From: Geosiphon pyriformis
Lineage: Eukaryota; Glomeromycota; Glomeromycetes; Archaeosporales; Geosiphonaceae
Direction: 5' to 3'
Assembly (NCBI GenBank): GCA_016748015.1
Contig: JAAOMT010000063.1
Location: 1,733-22,873 of the forward strand
Length of the DNA stretch: 21,141 bases
A program made the translations under genes and the position numbers. Shown here in pieces: positions 1-11,305 of this stretch. The first letter of the stretch is position 1. The number at the start of each line of letters is the position of its first letter. Below the pieces are notes generated by a model. It was not told the DNA's origin, did not search any database, and saw only the letters and a program-made list of their open reading frames with translations.

Positions 1-8
1 TTTTAAAA

Positions 9-27
9 TTTGATATTAAATATCAAA
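9..27. repeat. Perfect 9-bp-arm palindrome
   Basis: The sequence TTTGATATT, one central A, then AATATCAAA forms a perfect inverted repeat. It lies in very AT-rich DNA where such palindromes arise easily, so no function is assigned. Confidence 0.5.
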
Positions 28-264
28 TATATTTTTTAATCATATTTTATTTAATAATTTTCAAATATTACAATTATATAAATTAAAAAAAGATAGATAA
101 ATATCAACAAGTAATTTTTTATTTCAAAATATTCAAATACTTGAAAATAAAAAAGAAAAAAAAGAAAATAAACAATAAAAAAAAGATTAAGTAAATAGAT
201 ATTGTTTTATTCTTTTGATTTCTTACATATATTTTTATATCTAAAAAACTTATTGCTTATATAG

Positions 265-375
265 TTATTAAAAATAGTCAACAATCAGATTATTAATTAG
301 ATTAATGATCAAATTAATAGTTAGATTAACAATTAAATTATTGATTAAGTTAATGATTACTATTTAAAAATAGTA
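265..375. repeat. Degenerate AT-rich repeat block with inverted ends
   Basis: Short related units of the type GATTAAT / AATTAGATTAATGATC recur across the block. Its two ends are loosely inverted: AAATAGTCA-type sequence on the left, and TACTATTT followed by AAATAGTA on the right. It could be a decayed miniature element or a simple drifted tandem repeat. No target-site duplication or coding content is visible. Confidence 0.35.
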
Positions 376-381
376 CAAAAA

Positions 382-413
382 ATTATATAATATTAGGGAC
401 TAATATATATAAT
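382..413. repeat. Imperfect AT hairpin
   Basis: Two arms of about 15 bases (ATTATATAATATTAG and ACTAATATATATAAT) surround a short GG centre and are nearly reverse complementary. This could form a hairpin in single-stranded DNA or RNA. Nothing beside it suggests a terminator or regulatory role. Confidence 0.4.
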
Positions 414-597
414 AACTAATAAAAACTATGGTTTTTAATCATAATATTATTTTCTCTAAAAAAATTAAACCCTGGTAAAATCAAATTATTTATGAGATAT
501 TCTATTTGAAAAGTTTTGTTTAGCTCAAAACTAACTAGTTTGTTAAAGTTTTTTGTAAATAAAATATATAGTATATAAGATAAAAAATAAAAAAAAA

Positions 598-712
598 CTT
601 TCTCTTGTTGATCCTCTGACCATGAAGAGAGCTATAGTTTTTTGTTTAAAGAAGTTGTTTTTTTTTCCTTTTTTTTCCTTTTCCTTTTTGTTTACTTAAA
701 TCATTTCTTCCA
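598..712 (+). promoter_or_regulatory. LINE A 5' leader, pyrimidine-rich
   Basis: The leader contains long T runs interrupted by CC (about 647-690) just before the probable ORF1 start at 713. LINEs usually carry an internal promoter in the 5' UTR, so this is where one would lie. No specific promoter motif is identifiable, and the 5' edge is an estimate. Confidence 0.4.
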
Positions 713-2699
713 ATGCACTTTTTTTTGTCATAATAGAACCAGTGGGCACACTTACTGGTGGTTTTGGTTCATTGTCAACTGAGTTGGAGTTCCAGTCTAG
801 TAATAAGAATAACAAAAAAAAACACAAGTCAATAATGTGTACTCTTGTGGTTTTTTTTTTAAGAAACCAAAGAAATCTGAAGCTTTTGGTACTGTTGTGA
901 ATTTGTCGGCTGGGTCTTTGTTTGCTAAGATATTGTAAACTACTAATATTAGGCATGACAAATCTTGGAGCAGTAAGATAGAAAGTGAGAAAAGCAGTGT
1001 AAGTAGATTGTCAGATGTAAAAAACTTGAAGAATACAGTCACTGAAGAAATGAGCTATGTTGACTCCAATGCTTCTAAAATAGATGACATGATAGATGAC
1101 ACAACTCCTAAGAAGACAAGAACAAGAACTTATGTCTTGGGGCAACTGCCAAAAGCTTCTTTTTTTGTGAATGCAAGTAACAACAATAGTAAATTAGTGC
1201 TCTCAGTGCCTAAATTTGTTAGATCCAATCAGCTGCTGTCTGCCAAGTCACGTGTTCTAGAAAAACGGAATTTCAAGTCAGTAAAATTGTTTGTGTTAGA
1301 TGTTAAGTTGTCTGTTGTTCTTAGAAAGACTAATAGTGATAAATTATTGGCAATAAAAAATTTTTTTTATTAAATTGATGGTTTTGGAGAGGCATTGACT
1401 CTTTTAAAATTTCCAGACATCATTAGAGCTTCATTTACTTCTGAGTTTAGTTTGAATAAGGCAAAGATATTGACAATCTGTGAGAAAATTATTGTTAATA
1501 ATGATTTAAGAAAAATAAATAGCTGTTCAGATTAGGAGGTAATTATCAAGGAGATTCCAGTCAATCTTTTCAAATTGGCTATAGAATCTGTTTTTTTCAA
1601 GTTTGGCAATGTAGTTTCAATTAAAGTGCAATTAATTGGTCTGTGGCAAAAAGCCTTAGTGGAGTTTGAGTCTTCTGAAATAGCTGATTTGGTCACAGCT
1701 AGATGGTCTGTCTTTATGAGAAAAGATTCTGTTTATGTAGCAAAAGCCATTAATGATAAACAAACATGAGTTTTCAGAAATTACCATCGGGCTTTGTTGT
1801 ACACACTTCTAGTTGGTACCACTGCTCATGATTTGTCAGGTTTAGTAGATTCTTATGGTGAGAAAACTTGCTTTATTGGCTGTAATCTTGGTTTATATGT
1901 TCATGATAGATGCACTGTTGTCTGTTTTAATAGTGAGACATTCAAATTGGCTGCTATTGGTTCTGTTCCAGTTTATAAGGGTGTGAATTTACACTGGGCT
2001 GGTCTTTTTCTGGCTTGTTGCACCAAGTGTAGACAATTTGGTCATATTTCTAATGCGTGTTTAATTGGTGAGAATTCTGGAGTTTGTCGTAAGCAGGTGG
2101 TATCTTCTTAAGATTAGGTTTGTTTAGCTAAGATTTATAAGAGAAAGCAGGCTCTGGTTGCCTGTTCAATGTCTTTTGATAGAAAAACTTAGGCCCAAGT
2201 TGCAAGTGGCTTTTTTTTTTATGTGGTCTTGTTAGTTTTTTCTGGTATTGGTTCGCTTTTAAGTGTGAAACTCTTGGTAATGACTTCCAACCTTCTTGAT
2301 GATTCTGGTTTGGCCAACCATATGGCTTTTTTGGAGCATTCTTTGGAGCTTTTGTTGGATCGGATTTTAGATATTTTAAAAAGATTGAGCCTTGTAAATT
2401 TGATGTCAATGTCATTGCCACCTTGTGCTCCTCCCCTTCTTGTTGCTCCTTCCCTGAATTAAGTTTTGAATTCGGATATGACTGTGGATAGTGTGGTAGT
2501 GCTCTCTTCTTCTTCTCTTCCGTTGGTCAATAATGCTACTCCCAAACTAAGTCTGAGTAGTTCAAAAGTGCTTACCACCAAGATCGGTGGATTGAAATCA
2601 AAAATGATGGCTCTGGAGATTTTAGTCAGTTTGGTTTTGGCAAGTTTGGACTCTTTGTGTTCTGGTTTGGGTTTGTTGTCTCTTTATTCATCTCAATGA
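713..2699 (+). pseudogene. LINE A ORF1 (RRM-like and CCHC RNA-binding protein), interrupted
   Basis: In LINEs of this type ORF1 encodes the nucleic-acid-binding protein that packages the element's RNA. A basic, Ser- and Lys-rich N-terminal part follows the likely ATG at 713, with frame changes at T runs near 719-726 and 851-860. From about 861 a single frame runs to the stop at 2697-2699. An RRM-like segment (about 1536-1760) begins EVIIKEIPV and includes VVSIKVQLIGLWQKALVEF. A CCHC knuckle of C-x2-C-x4-H-x4-C form lies at 2019-2060 (CTKCRQFGHISNAC). The C-terminal third is Ser/Leu-rich and ends in a helix-like segment (TTKIGGLKSKMMALE) that may oligomerise. Internal stops include those at 936, 1371, 1533 and 1767. 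They fall where related proteins, as I recall them, have Gln or Trp, so they look like C-to-T or G-to-A changes. The frame overlaps ORF2 by ATGA. Confidence 0.85.
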
Positions 2700-5600
2700 T
2701 CAGTTTAGTTTGGAAAATTGCTATTTGTAATGTTCAAGGTATAAATAATCCTGCAAAACAGGAGGATATTGTTCATTGACACAAAGATATAGGCAATTTA
2801 ATTTCAATTATTACTGAGACCAAGTTACAAAGTAGGATCTATCTATGAATTGCTAATAGGTTTGATGGTGTCTGGGTTTTTACTTCTGGTGTGGACTCTG
2901 GTAACTTAGATTCTGGTGTTGCTATTATTATGGATATTTTTCTGGCTCATTATGTGTGTAAAATTTCTGAAATTCCTGGTCAGCTCCTCTCTGTTAGACT
3001 ACTTTTCAAAAGCAAACTTTCTATTTCAATTTTGGGGTTCTATGCTAGTGCTTCTTTGTCAGTTCAGTTCTCCCAAGCTGGTGAAATCAACTCTATGATT
3101 ACTAAAGCTGTGAATGAGTTTTCTTTTGTTGTTTTGGGTGACAACTTCAATGAAAATAGTTCTTATAAGTGTGCTAGTTTCAAAAAATGCCTAGATCTTG
3201 GTTTAATCAACTCATTTTGTGAAAGTTTTTTTGTTAAGACTCTTACTTGGGCCAATTTTTATGGTGTGGCTAAAATGATCAACTTTCTGTTCATCTTTTT
3301 AAACTTGGTTAATGCTGTGATGGATTACAATGTGTGTGGTGTTGGGAAATTTTTTGATACTAATCATTGGGCTGTTTCTGTGTCTGTGGGTTTGGGTGGA
3401 CTTTTAGATATGTAATTGAACTCTTTTCACAAGCAAGTAAATAGAAATTAGTGGAAATTTGATTTTAAGGGTGCTGATATTAATAAGTGAAAAATGGTAC
3501 ATTGACCAATGCTGGGATGTTTTCCAATAAATTTGTTACTGCTGTCAAGCTCTTAGACCTGGATGCCATATGGGATGTTTTGCATAGAATAATGACTCTT
3601 TCAGCAAATGAGATATTTAAAAAGAAGTGGTTTAAGGATTTTGATAGTGTGTTCACCAAAGTTTTTTCAAGATGTTACAGATTGGAGCTTTTAGTTTTGA
3701 AAATTATCAAGGTCTCTTGTAAAGGAAGTAGCATTAGTTTTGTCTCTCTTATAAAGTGCTGGGCCTCTTTGGATAGTGTTAAGACCTTAGTTGTTTAGGA
3801 TTTTATTGACTCTGGTGCAAACTCTAATCATGTTCATTTTGCTCTCTCTGGCATAAGGAAGTTATATCATGCATTTAAGCTTGCTGAATCTCTGGCAGCT
3901 AAGGAAGCAAACATTAAATCTGCTATAAATAGGAGAATAAAAAGCTTTAAGATGAATAAGAATCATACTATCAGGAGTGTTCTGGAGCATTCTTTCTACA
4001 AAATGGTTCTGGACCACCTGGTTGTTAATGATGGGCTTATCTTAGAGCCCAATTCAGTTAAATCTAAGGTAGACATTATTATGGAAGGTTGGACCAGGAA
4101 GCATAGTGTGGTTGCTAATATATCTGATACTTGGTTTCATCAATATTGGCCATTGGATTATGTTTTTGATAAGACTTTTTCTGGTGTTATGCATTCAGTT
4201 GAGTTTAGTGAGCTGCTTAATATAATTTCCAATCTGCCTAATGGTAAAGCTGCTGGTCTCTTGGGTATTATAAATGAGCTTTGAAAACATTGTGACAGGT
4301 CAATTCTGAATATGCTTTTGGTACTTTTGAACTTTTGTTTTTCTTGTGAATCAGTGCCCAGATCTTGAAAAGAGGCTTGAGTCTCGATAATTCTTAAACC
4401 ATATGAGTGGGAAAGTGTTCTTACAAATACCCACCCTATTGCTTTGATCAAAACAGCTTATAAGATTCTTTTTAAGATACTCTTTGATAGGATCTCTTTG
4501 GCATGCAGCACTTTTAACATTCTTTATGAGAACAATTTTTCAGTTTTAAAGGGTATGACAACTCAGTCTCCTATTTTTGCAATTGGATTAGTGGTTGAGG
4601 ATGTGTTGGAAAAGAATTGGAAGCTCTGGCTGGTTTTGCAAGATATGTGGAAAGCATATGATTCAGTTGGCTGAAAACATCTCAAGAAAAGTTTGGTCAG
4701 AATCAAGATGTATGGCAGGTTCATTTGGTTTTTTGGTGCTATTTATAAGAATTGTACCAACAGAGTGATGACAGATTTTGGGTTGACAGATGGTTATTGA
4801 ATACATAATGATTTGGACTAGAGAGAGGTTTTTTCTCCCCTTCTGTGGCGTATATTTTATAATCTTCTGTTGTGTGAAATCAATCATTAGGAAAGTGTAT
4901 ACAGGTATAGAATCAATTCTCACTTTATTTTCAGGAGTAGTTGCATTGAATCTCAGACCGGGATCTTTTCTTTCTTTGCTGCTAGTACTTTTGTTGATGA
5001 TACAATTTGGGTTGGTAGCAGTCAGAGTGCTACTCAACACATTTTTGATGTTGCTAGTAAGTTTTTTTGAATCAATAACATTTCTATTAATAATAATAAA
5101 ACAGTGATCATTTCCATCAACAGCAGAATTAGTAATCTTTCTCTTTTTATTAGTGGTTTGCCCATTTCTATCACAAAAAAGGGGGAGTCTTATTGGTATT
5201 TGAGTATTTTTTTTTTAACTAAAGGTCTTTTAAAGCCTAGTTTGGTTAAGATGCATTTGGATGTTTATTTTTTTACCAACCTGGTCCTGAAGAAAGCTGT
5301 TTTGGATAAGCAATTCTTGTATTTGGTGTTAGTAGTTCTCTATTCTATTGTCAGTTATAGAACTCAGTTTAGCTTTGTTCCTATTGATGTGTGTAATAAG
5401 TGGGATGCTCTAATTTGTAAAAACTTAAAACTTAAGTCTGGTCTGCCTTTTGACTTTCCTTGTGATATAATACACCATTTTTCATTTTATGGTCTAAAGT
5501 TTTTCTTGCAAATTCAATTTGAAAGTAAGATTGCATCTCTTGTTAGCTTTGCAAACTCTGGTGGAGTTCTGAATTGCTTGTTTTCTTACTGGTTACATGA

Positions 5601-7374
5601 CTTGCAAGTTTGGTGTTGGCACTCTGTTTATCTATTGGTTTCTTCTGTTTGTACTTATATCAATGCCTTTAATAATTTTTTGGCAGACATGGTTCGTATT
5701 CTCTTTGATTGTGATTTGTTTTTAAGTGGCTCTTTGGCCAATTTTTTTTGATTTTGTAGTGAAATGCCCATGCTGGTTGTTCTAAGTGAGTCAAGGTTTG
5801 TTAAGTTTCTCTCTTCTCTCTGGTAGTATGGTATTGTTTTTGTAGATTAACTTTATAATCATCATGGTGCTGTTTTTGATTTGTATACTTTTAAGTGGTA
5901 GAAGAGATTGGACCTCTGTGGTCCTGTTTCAGAGTGGTTCAAGCTGTCTGCTGCTTTTTTCAATGATGTGAATTTGTCTTCAACTCGTCCTTTGGCTGTG
6001 TATGATAGTGGTTCTTTAGACATTTATGGGTCTGATGACTTTGTGTCTGTTTGTAATTGTCTTTTGCAGATTAATGCTGGTGAGTTGTCTGTGTACATGA
6101 ATAGATCTTTGAAAGATCTGGGCATGGCTAGCTGTAGGACTGGTGCTGCTGTTTTTTTTGGGGACATTAATTTGGGTTTGGGTGTTGGTATGTCTGGTAT
6201 AATGTCTTTTACTCTGGCTGAGTTGTAGGCTATTGTCTTGGCTCTGAAATGTATTCCTCTATCCAGTTTTGTTTACCTGTTTTCAGATAGTCAATCTGCT
6301 TTGGATGCTTGTAAGTCAAAACTGGGTCTGGTGTGTCCTGATTTTCGTAATTAGTGTTGGATAAAGCATTGTCATATTATTAATGTTATTCATGGTAAGA
6401 ATCTAAGGATTATTTGGCATAAGATGAAAGACCACTTTGGTGTTTTAGGGAATGAGTGTGCTGACATGATTGCTGGTGCTGCTTCTCTTTCAAGTTGGTA
6501 TCTCTCTTCTTGCCTGGATAAACATTTTATTATGGCTGATTATAGTATAGTTTTTGGTAATTCTAGACACTTTGTTTATGATATCTTTTATTCTATTTGT
6601 CATGCACATTAGAAGGTTGGTTCTAGTTTGAGGTTTTTGGAAGATGGTCTGCTTTTTGATATTGATTGAGTACACCCTTCGTTGGTGTGGCATTCTGATT
6701 TGTACATGGCTACTGGTTTTACCAATCAATCTTCAGTTAATGCACACACATATTTCATGAAGATTTTACATCATTGCTTGCCCATTGTCATTCAGAAACG
6801 TCTTTATAGTAGACTTTATCCCAGTGTTTTGTGCTTATATTGTGGTAATGTGGAGGTGTTAGATTATGCATTCTCTTGTAGAATTGATGAATCTATCTGC
6901 CGTCAGGTATTGGCTTTTTACATAGATTCTTGGAAGGCTCTTTCTGGTCTCACTCATTCTTTTTCATGCATGTTGCAACTATTATTGTTCTGTACTTCTG
7001 GTTCTTTTGTATCTACAGCTTTCTTCAAGGGTTTTGTTTTTGATGGTTGGTTCTACAAAACTGTTTCCATTTTTTGTGATCCTAAGGTTGCTAATATGGA
7101 GATTGTCAAATTTGTGCACTCTCTCAGTGTGGCTTTTAGAAATGATATTTGGTTGGTTCATGCCAAGCACTGCACTTATATGAAAAAAAATAGTTTAATT
7201 TCCCTTGATAGTTCAGCAGTTGTTTCAGTTTTTGGTTTGGCTTTGGGATTTTCTGTTGATGTGCTAAAGCTGCTTGGCATTGCTGATGCTTTTGGTATAC
7301 ATTTTGGTTTTCACAAATCTTGTTCATTTTTTTTAGGTATTAGTGGCTCAGTGTCAGTTCATATAGCTGCATAG
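2696..7374 (+). pseudogene. LINE A ORF2 (endonuclease, reverse transcriptase, RNase H), interrupted
   Basis: ORF2 would nick target DNA and copy the element's RNA there. The start ATG at 2696 overlaps the ORF1 stop (ATGA), giving MISLVWKIAICNVQG, the usual start of the endonuclease domain (2696-~3415). The catalytic Glu survives in ITETKL (Glu codon 2816). The GDFNE-type motif reads GDNFNE (3137-3154) and the terminal SDH-like motif reads TNHW (3359-3370), so key acidic residues are lost. One frame change of one or two bases lies near 3480-3510; thereafter one frame runs to TAG at 7372-7374. The RT region has QDMWKAYD (motif A), VFSPLLW (motif B, near 4831) and FVDD at 4990-5001. RNase H has its first Asp changed to Asn (codon 6100) but keeps FSDSQSA and NECADM. 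A C-terminal Cys pair (LCLYC, near 6831) and the ending SVHIAA close the protein. Several internal stops replace Trp, Gln or Arg. Confidence 0.9.
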
Positions 7375-7516
7375 TGTTGTTTTGATTGGTCTGAGTGGCT
7401 GGTCACGTGTAAAAAGTACATAATTCACACATAGTTTAGATCATTTCTTTGATGTATAGTGCTAGACTGTGTTTGAACCTCACTCATTAAATATATAAAA
7501 AAATAAAATAAAATAA
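7375..7516 (+). other. LINE A 3' UTR and A-rich tail
   Basis: About 115 bases of mixed composition after the ORF2 stop lead into a tail made of A runs and AAAATA units (about 7489-7516). Simple A-rich repeats of this sort mark the 3' terminus of many LINEs and arise in target-primed reverse transcription. Sequence immediately after it is LINE B in the opposite orientation. Confidence 0.7.
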
Positions 7517-10500
7517 GCTTTGTATCTAAGAAATCAAATTTTTATATAAAAATTTTAGCTTTTTTGGCAATAATTTCTTAACTTTTAACCAAATTACTAA
7601 AAAATTCTTATCTTTAATCAAGTTTGCAATATGTTTTTTTTTCATTCAACAGTAATTACAAAAGTCTAAACTCAATTACTTCAATACTAAAATACAAGTA
7701 TTCATAACAGTCTGGTTATTTAAATACACTATTTTAGCACAAGAAAAAGATATACACTTTAGAAAAAGAGCTACAACATATAATTTGGTTAGTATTAATA
7801 ACAATAACTTATAAACTTTGATCTCAACCCTTAAATTCACTTCAAAAAAATATGCAGCAGCTCTATTAGTAATAGCAGAAAAACCTAATTTTTTAAAGAC
7901 TTATCAGTATATATATTAATTTTATTTGACCAGATCTTATGCAAACACTTTTTCAGTATTGAAAATTTATTTAACAATAAACACTATCATTTACCAACCC
8001 AGAAGTTATACCAGAAGATACTAATACAAGATTAGAATTATGTAAAAACTTTAATATCAAAACAAACCAAAAAGATATAAACTTTATAGAATCTAATTTT
8101 TTTTAGTAGCAAAATGTTTTTTAATTTATTATTTTTCTTTTCTTGTCCAAAAGTATGTTACAAAAAATCATTTCAAATTTTATCAAGAACCAATTTTATT
8201 AAAATACAGAGAAACTCTTAGAATACTTAATATAAAAAACTTGTCAAAATTAAAAAATACATAAGGCAAATTATTTACCAACAAAAAACCATTGTCCCAA
8301 AAAATACACATTAATTTAGCCAAAAATTGTTAAAAAAACTGACTTATAACCAAATTAGATATTGCAAAAAATTCAAAGAAGCCTAGTTCAAAACTTAAAA
8401 ATCCAAGAACATAACCAAAAAATTAACTAAAAATACCAGCAGCATTTATAAAAGCAATAGTTGAAGCAATTTTTTTTTTAATTTGAACTTGCTCAAACGT
8501 TTTTAGATTATATAATAAAAAATGATGCAATATATTACTAAAAAAATCGTGAAATAAATCAGTTTTTAATCTAAAAAATTTTTTGACTATAATATTTTAT
8601 TAACAGCAACTTTAGAAAAAACAAAGCTAAACTGTAATCAATACTCAATTATAAATTGCAGAACAGCTAAAATCAGATAAAAAAATTGTTTATTTATAAT
8701 AGCTTTTTTTAATACCATATTTAAAAAAAACTTAATATTAAACTGAGTCTTGATTATACTGGGTTTTAATAAATTATCTGTCAATAAAAAATATTCAAAT
8801 ATCTATGTGGTATTTTACTTTTGAAAAATAAAATTAGTAGTCTACTAATTCTTAAAAAAACATTTTTAATTTGTTAATTAATAAAAATAACTACTGTTTT
8901 ATTAATATTAATTAAGATATCATTAAATAAAAAAAATTTACGGGCAATATTTAATATATATTGTATAAAAGTTTGATTATTTTCAATCCTAATAGTGTCA
9001 TCAATAAAAGCACCAGTTATAAGAAAAAAATTTTTTTTTTTTTGGTATTTATACTGTTTGTTTTGACTATAAATCTGGTATTAATTTAATATCTATATAA
9101 ATATTCATGTTTTTTAATCTTATATAAAAAAGAGTTATAGAAGATTCTTTAAAAAAAAGAAGAGAATATTTTATTTTGATATAATTTATTATGTACTTAA
9201 TATTTACATATAAGGCCAAAGTTTGTTATAACTTTATTTATCTTGTTTTTATAAATACTGTTAAAGAAATTGATAAATTTCTTACGTATTTTGATATACT
9301 GCATATTGGTTTTTAAATAAAACTAATCAACAGAATTATATGTTTTGTACATATTTTGTAATACCAATCAAATTTTTTTATTCTTTTTTAAAGCATCTTT
9401 AATTATTAAGCCAATAGCAAAAACAAAAAACTACATCAAAGTACTTTTTAAAACAGAAAAATTGTCATTACAAAAAACATTAAATCAGTTATATACAAAT
9501 GAGATCCAATCTGAAAAAATTTTTAAAAAAATTTTCTTAGCTGTTTCAATCAGAGTAATTAGCTTAGTGTTTATAAAAACTTTATTCTATTTATAAAATT
9601 TAGATATTATAGAGACTTATGCCCTTTTTTAAAAAATTGATATTATACTCAAAAATAAACATGAGTTTAAAAAAACTAAAAAACATTTAATAATATTTTT
9701 ATTATAATATTTTTACAGTTTATTTAAAATACTATTTAGACCAACAGTTTTTCTATTTAGCAAATCTTTTATTACATAAACTAATTTTTTAAAACCAATA
9801 ACACTTATAATTTTTAAAAAGACTTCATTATTTATATAATTCAAAAAGCATATTAATTAATTTAGAGCCTTGACAATAATCCAAAAATCATATATTTTTT
9901 GGTCTAATTTTTTATAATAACATCTACTTTAAATTTAATTTTATTAGACTTCAAAACCAGTTTTTTATTAACTCTTAAATAATCTAATATTATCTTATAA
10001 AACAGCTTTTTTAATATATTTCTAATTATGTAGTCTTTATTTAAACAAAAATTTTCTATTTTTTTCTTAATTACACATTTAATAGTAATTATTTTAGCAG
10101 CTTTAAACTTATACAATTTGGATTTATAATAATTTTTTCTGATCTTAAACATAATAACTAAAAACATTTATTAATTTAGCTTTATTTTAAATTATAATTT
10201 GTATTTTAGAAGTTTTATTTCTATTAACAACTAGCCAAATGTAAAATAGAATATTAGTTTTAAACATATCACTAGATCTAAAAAATTTTATTATTTTGAT
10301 AACTAATAATTCCAATTTAAAAAACTTTAATAACTGTTTATTAAAAGAATATTTGATCTTATTATATCAATATTTAAAGAATATCTTATTAGCTAATTTT
10401 ACTATTACATTTCTTAAAAGATTATACATAATATTTAGATTATTTTTTTTATTTGTTTTATTGAATTTATTAATTATTAAATAGAGTTTAATTAAAAAAA

Positions 10501-11305
10501 AATCATAAAAATTATTCTATTTACTATTATTAACATCTCTAATCTTAAATTTCTAATGATTTCTATTAACTTGTTTATGCATACTATTTAAACAAATATT
10601 TAAAAAACCATTCAGATCAATTAAAACCAAAACAGTCTTGTAATTAATATTAAAGAAGTCAAATACAGAGTTAATTTTATGTCTAATAACTGCAAATGAC
10701 AAATTTTTACTTATAAAAATATAATCTATAATTTTCTTAATACTTTTAAAGTTGCTTTAAGTAAAAGCTTTAATCAGTAAATATTCATTAAAAAAATTAA
10801 CTAAATTCAAATTCACACAAAACTTGAAATTCATATTTTTTTAGATCTATTTTTATTAAAATCTCTATTTAGAACTATAAAAGTATTAAAATTAACAACT
10901 TAAACAATAAAAAAGTTGTTTTTAATATCAGATTAAATCTAGCTTTAACAGAAACATTAACATATAAACCCAAAATTATAACTGAAATTTTGTCTTTAAA
11001 AAGAAGTTATATTAAAATAACATAATTAAAAATTTTTTTTATCTTAGAAATATGTCAAGCCAGAAAATTGTTTATAATAACAGTTATTTTAGCACCAAGA
11101 AATTTTTTTTTAAACCAAATGTAAAAATCTGTACTCTATCAAACTTATCTATAATTTATAATCTAATACTAAATCTTAATTTTGTTTCTGTAATAATAAA
11201 AACCATATTATCCAGACTTGTATGCCAATAAACAATATTTTTTTGTTTAACAAAAATATTAATACCTTAAATATTATACATAGCAAACTTTTATATTAAA
11301 TTAGT
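7517..11305 (-). pseudogene. LINE B ORF2, heavily degraded and 3'-truncated
   Basis: The endonuclease start reads MYNI, stop, GINIFVKQKNIVYWH, then IITETKLRF, matching LINE A's CNVQGINNPAKQ and ITETKL. The segment at about 10035-9904 (IIRNILKKLFYKIILDYL) matches LINE A's TIRSVLEHSFYKMVLDHL. The RT core keeps FIDDTI with both catalytic Asp codons (8997-9008), followed by FLFNDILININKT. RNase H starts with YTDKS (Asp codon 7903-7905) and has ILTKLYVVALFLKCI where LINE A has TLAELxAIVLALKCI (x marks a stop). The last recognisable part is KNFLVIWLKVKK, matching KNLRIIWHKMKD, just before the junction at 7516/7517. The C-terminal region and tail are missing. Confidence 0.77.

Larger units (their letters stand above)
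1..597. other. AT-rich flank without genes
   Basis: This stretch precedes the first LINE. It is almost entirely A and T, has no open frame of useful length, and shows no protein similarity that I recognise in either orientation. It carries three small palindromic or repeated structures, listed separately. I tested whether it could hold the missing 3' end of LINE B (RNase H C-terminus onward, read on the minus strand) and saw no convincing match. The boundary with LINE A is approximate. It is set where AT-only sequence gives way to the mixed-composition leader beginning near 598. Confidence 0.5.
598..7516 (+). mobile_element. LINE A: near full-length decayed non-LTR retrotransposon
   Basis: This is a two-ORF LINE in canonical order: leader, ORF1 (RNA-binding with CCHC knuckle), ORF2 (apurinic-type endonuclease, reverse transcriptase with FVDD, RNase H, Cys-containing C-terminal region), a short 3' UTR and an A-rich tail of AAAATA-like units. 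There are no LTRs. The 5' limit is estimated; the 3' limit is the end of the tail. Stop codons interrupt both ORFs but the frames are otherwise largely preserved, so the copy is dead yet younger than LINE B. Such families typically insert by target-primed reverse transcription. I could not find a target-site duplication: sequence after the tail (GCTTTGTATC) does not recur before the leader. Family identity rests on domain order and on my recollection of similar proteins in arbuscular mycorrhizal fungi. Confidence 0.88.

Noticed and set aside
1-597. Missing 3' end of LINE B lying left of LINE A
   Set aside because: Reverse-complement reading gave no convincing match to the expected RNase H C-terminus and tail, so it is not annotated, although it remains a possibility.
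936-7374. Possible alternative genetic code, because TGA repeatedly replaces Trp in LINE A
   Set aside because: TAA and TAG also interrupt at Gln positions, and many Trp codons remain TGG (for example GLWQKAL, KKKWF, EGWTRK). Decay by transitions explains all three stops.
9345-9596. Plus-strand 83-codon open frame starting at 9345
   Set aside because: It is antisense to the RT part of LINE B, shows no recognisable domain, and its composition is explained by AT drift.
10296-10484. Hydrophobic 62-codon plus-strand open frame, membrane-protein-like
   Set aside because: It lies antisense to LINE B ORF2, and its Leu/Ile/Phe richness follows from the AT composition.
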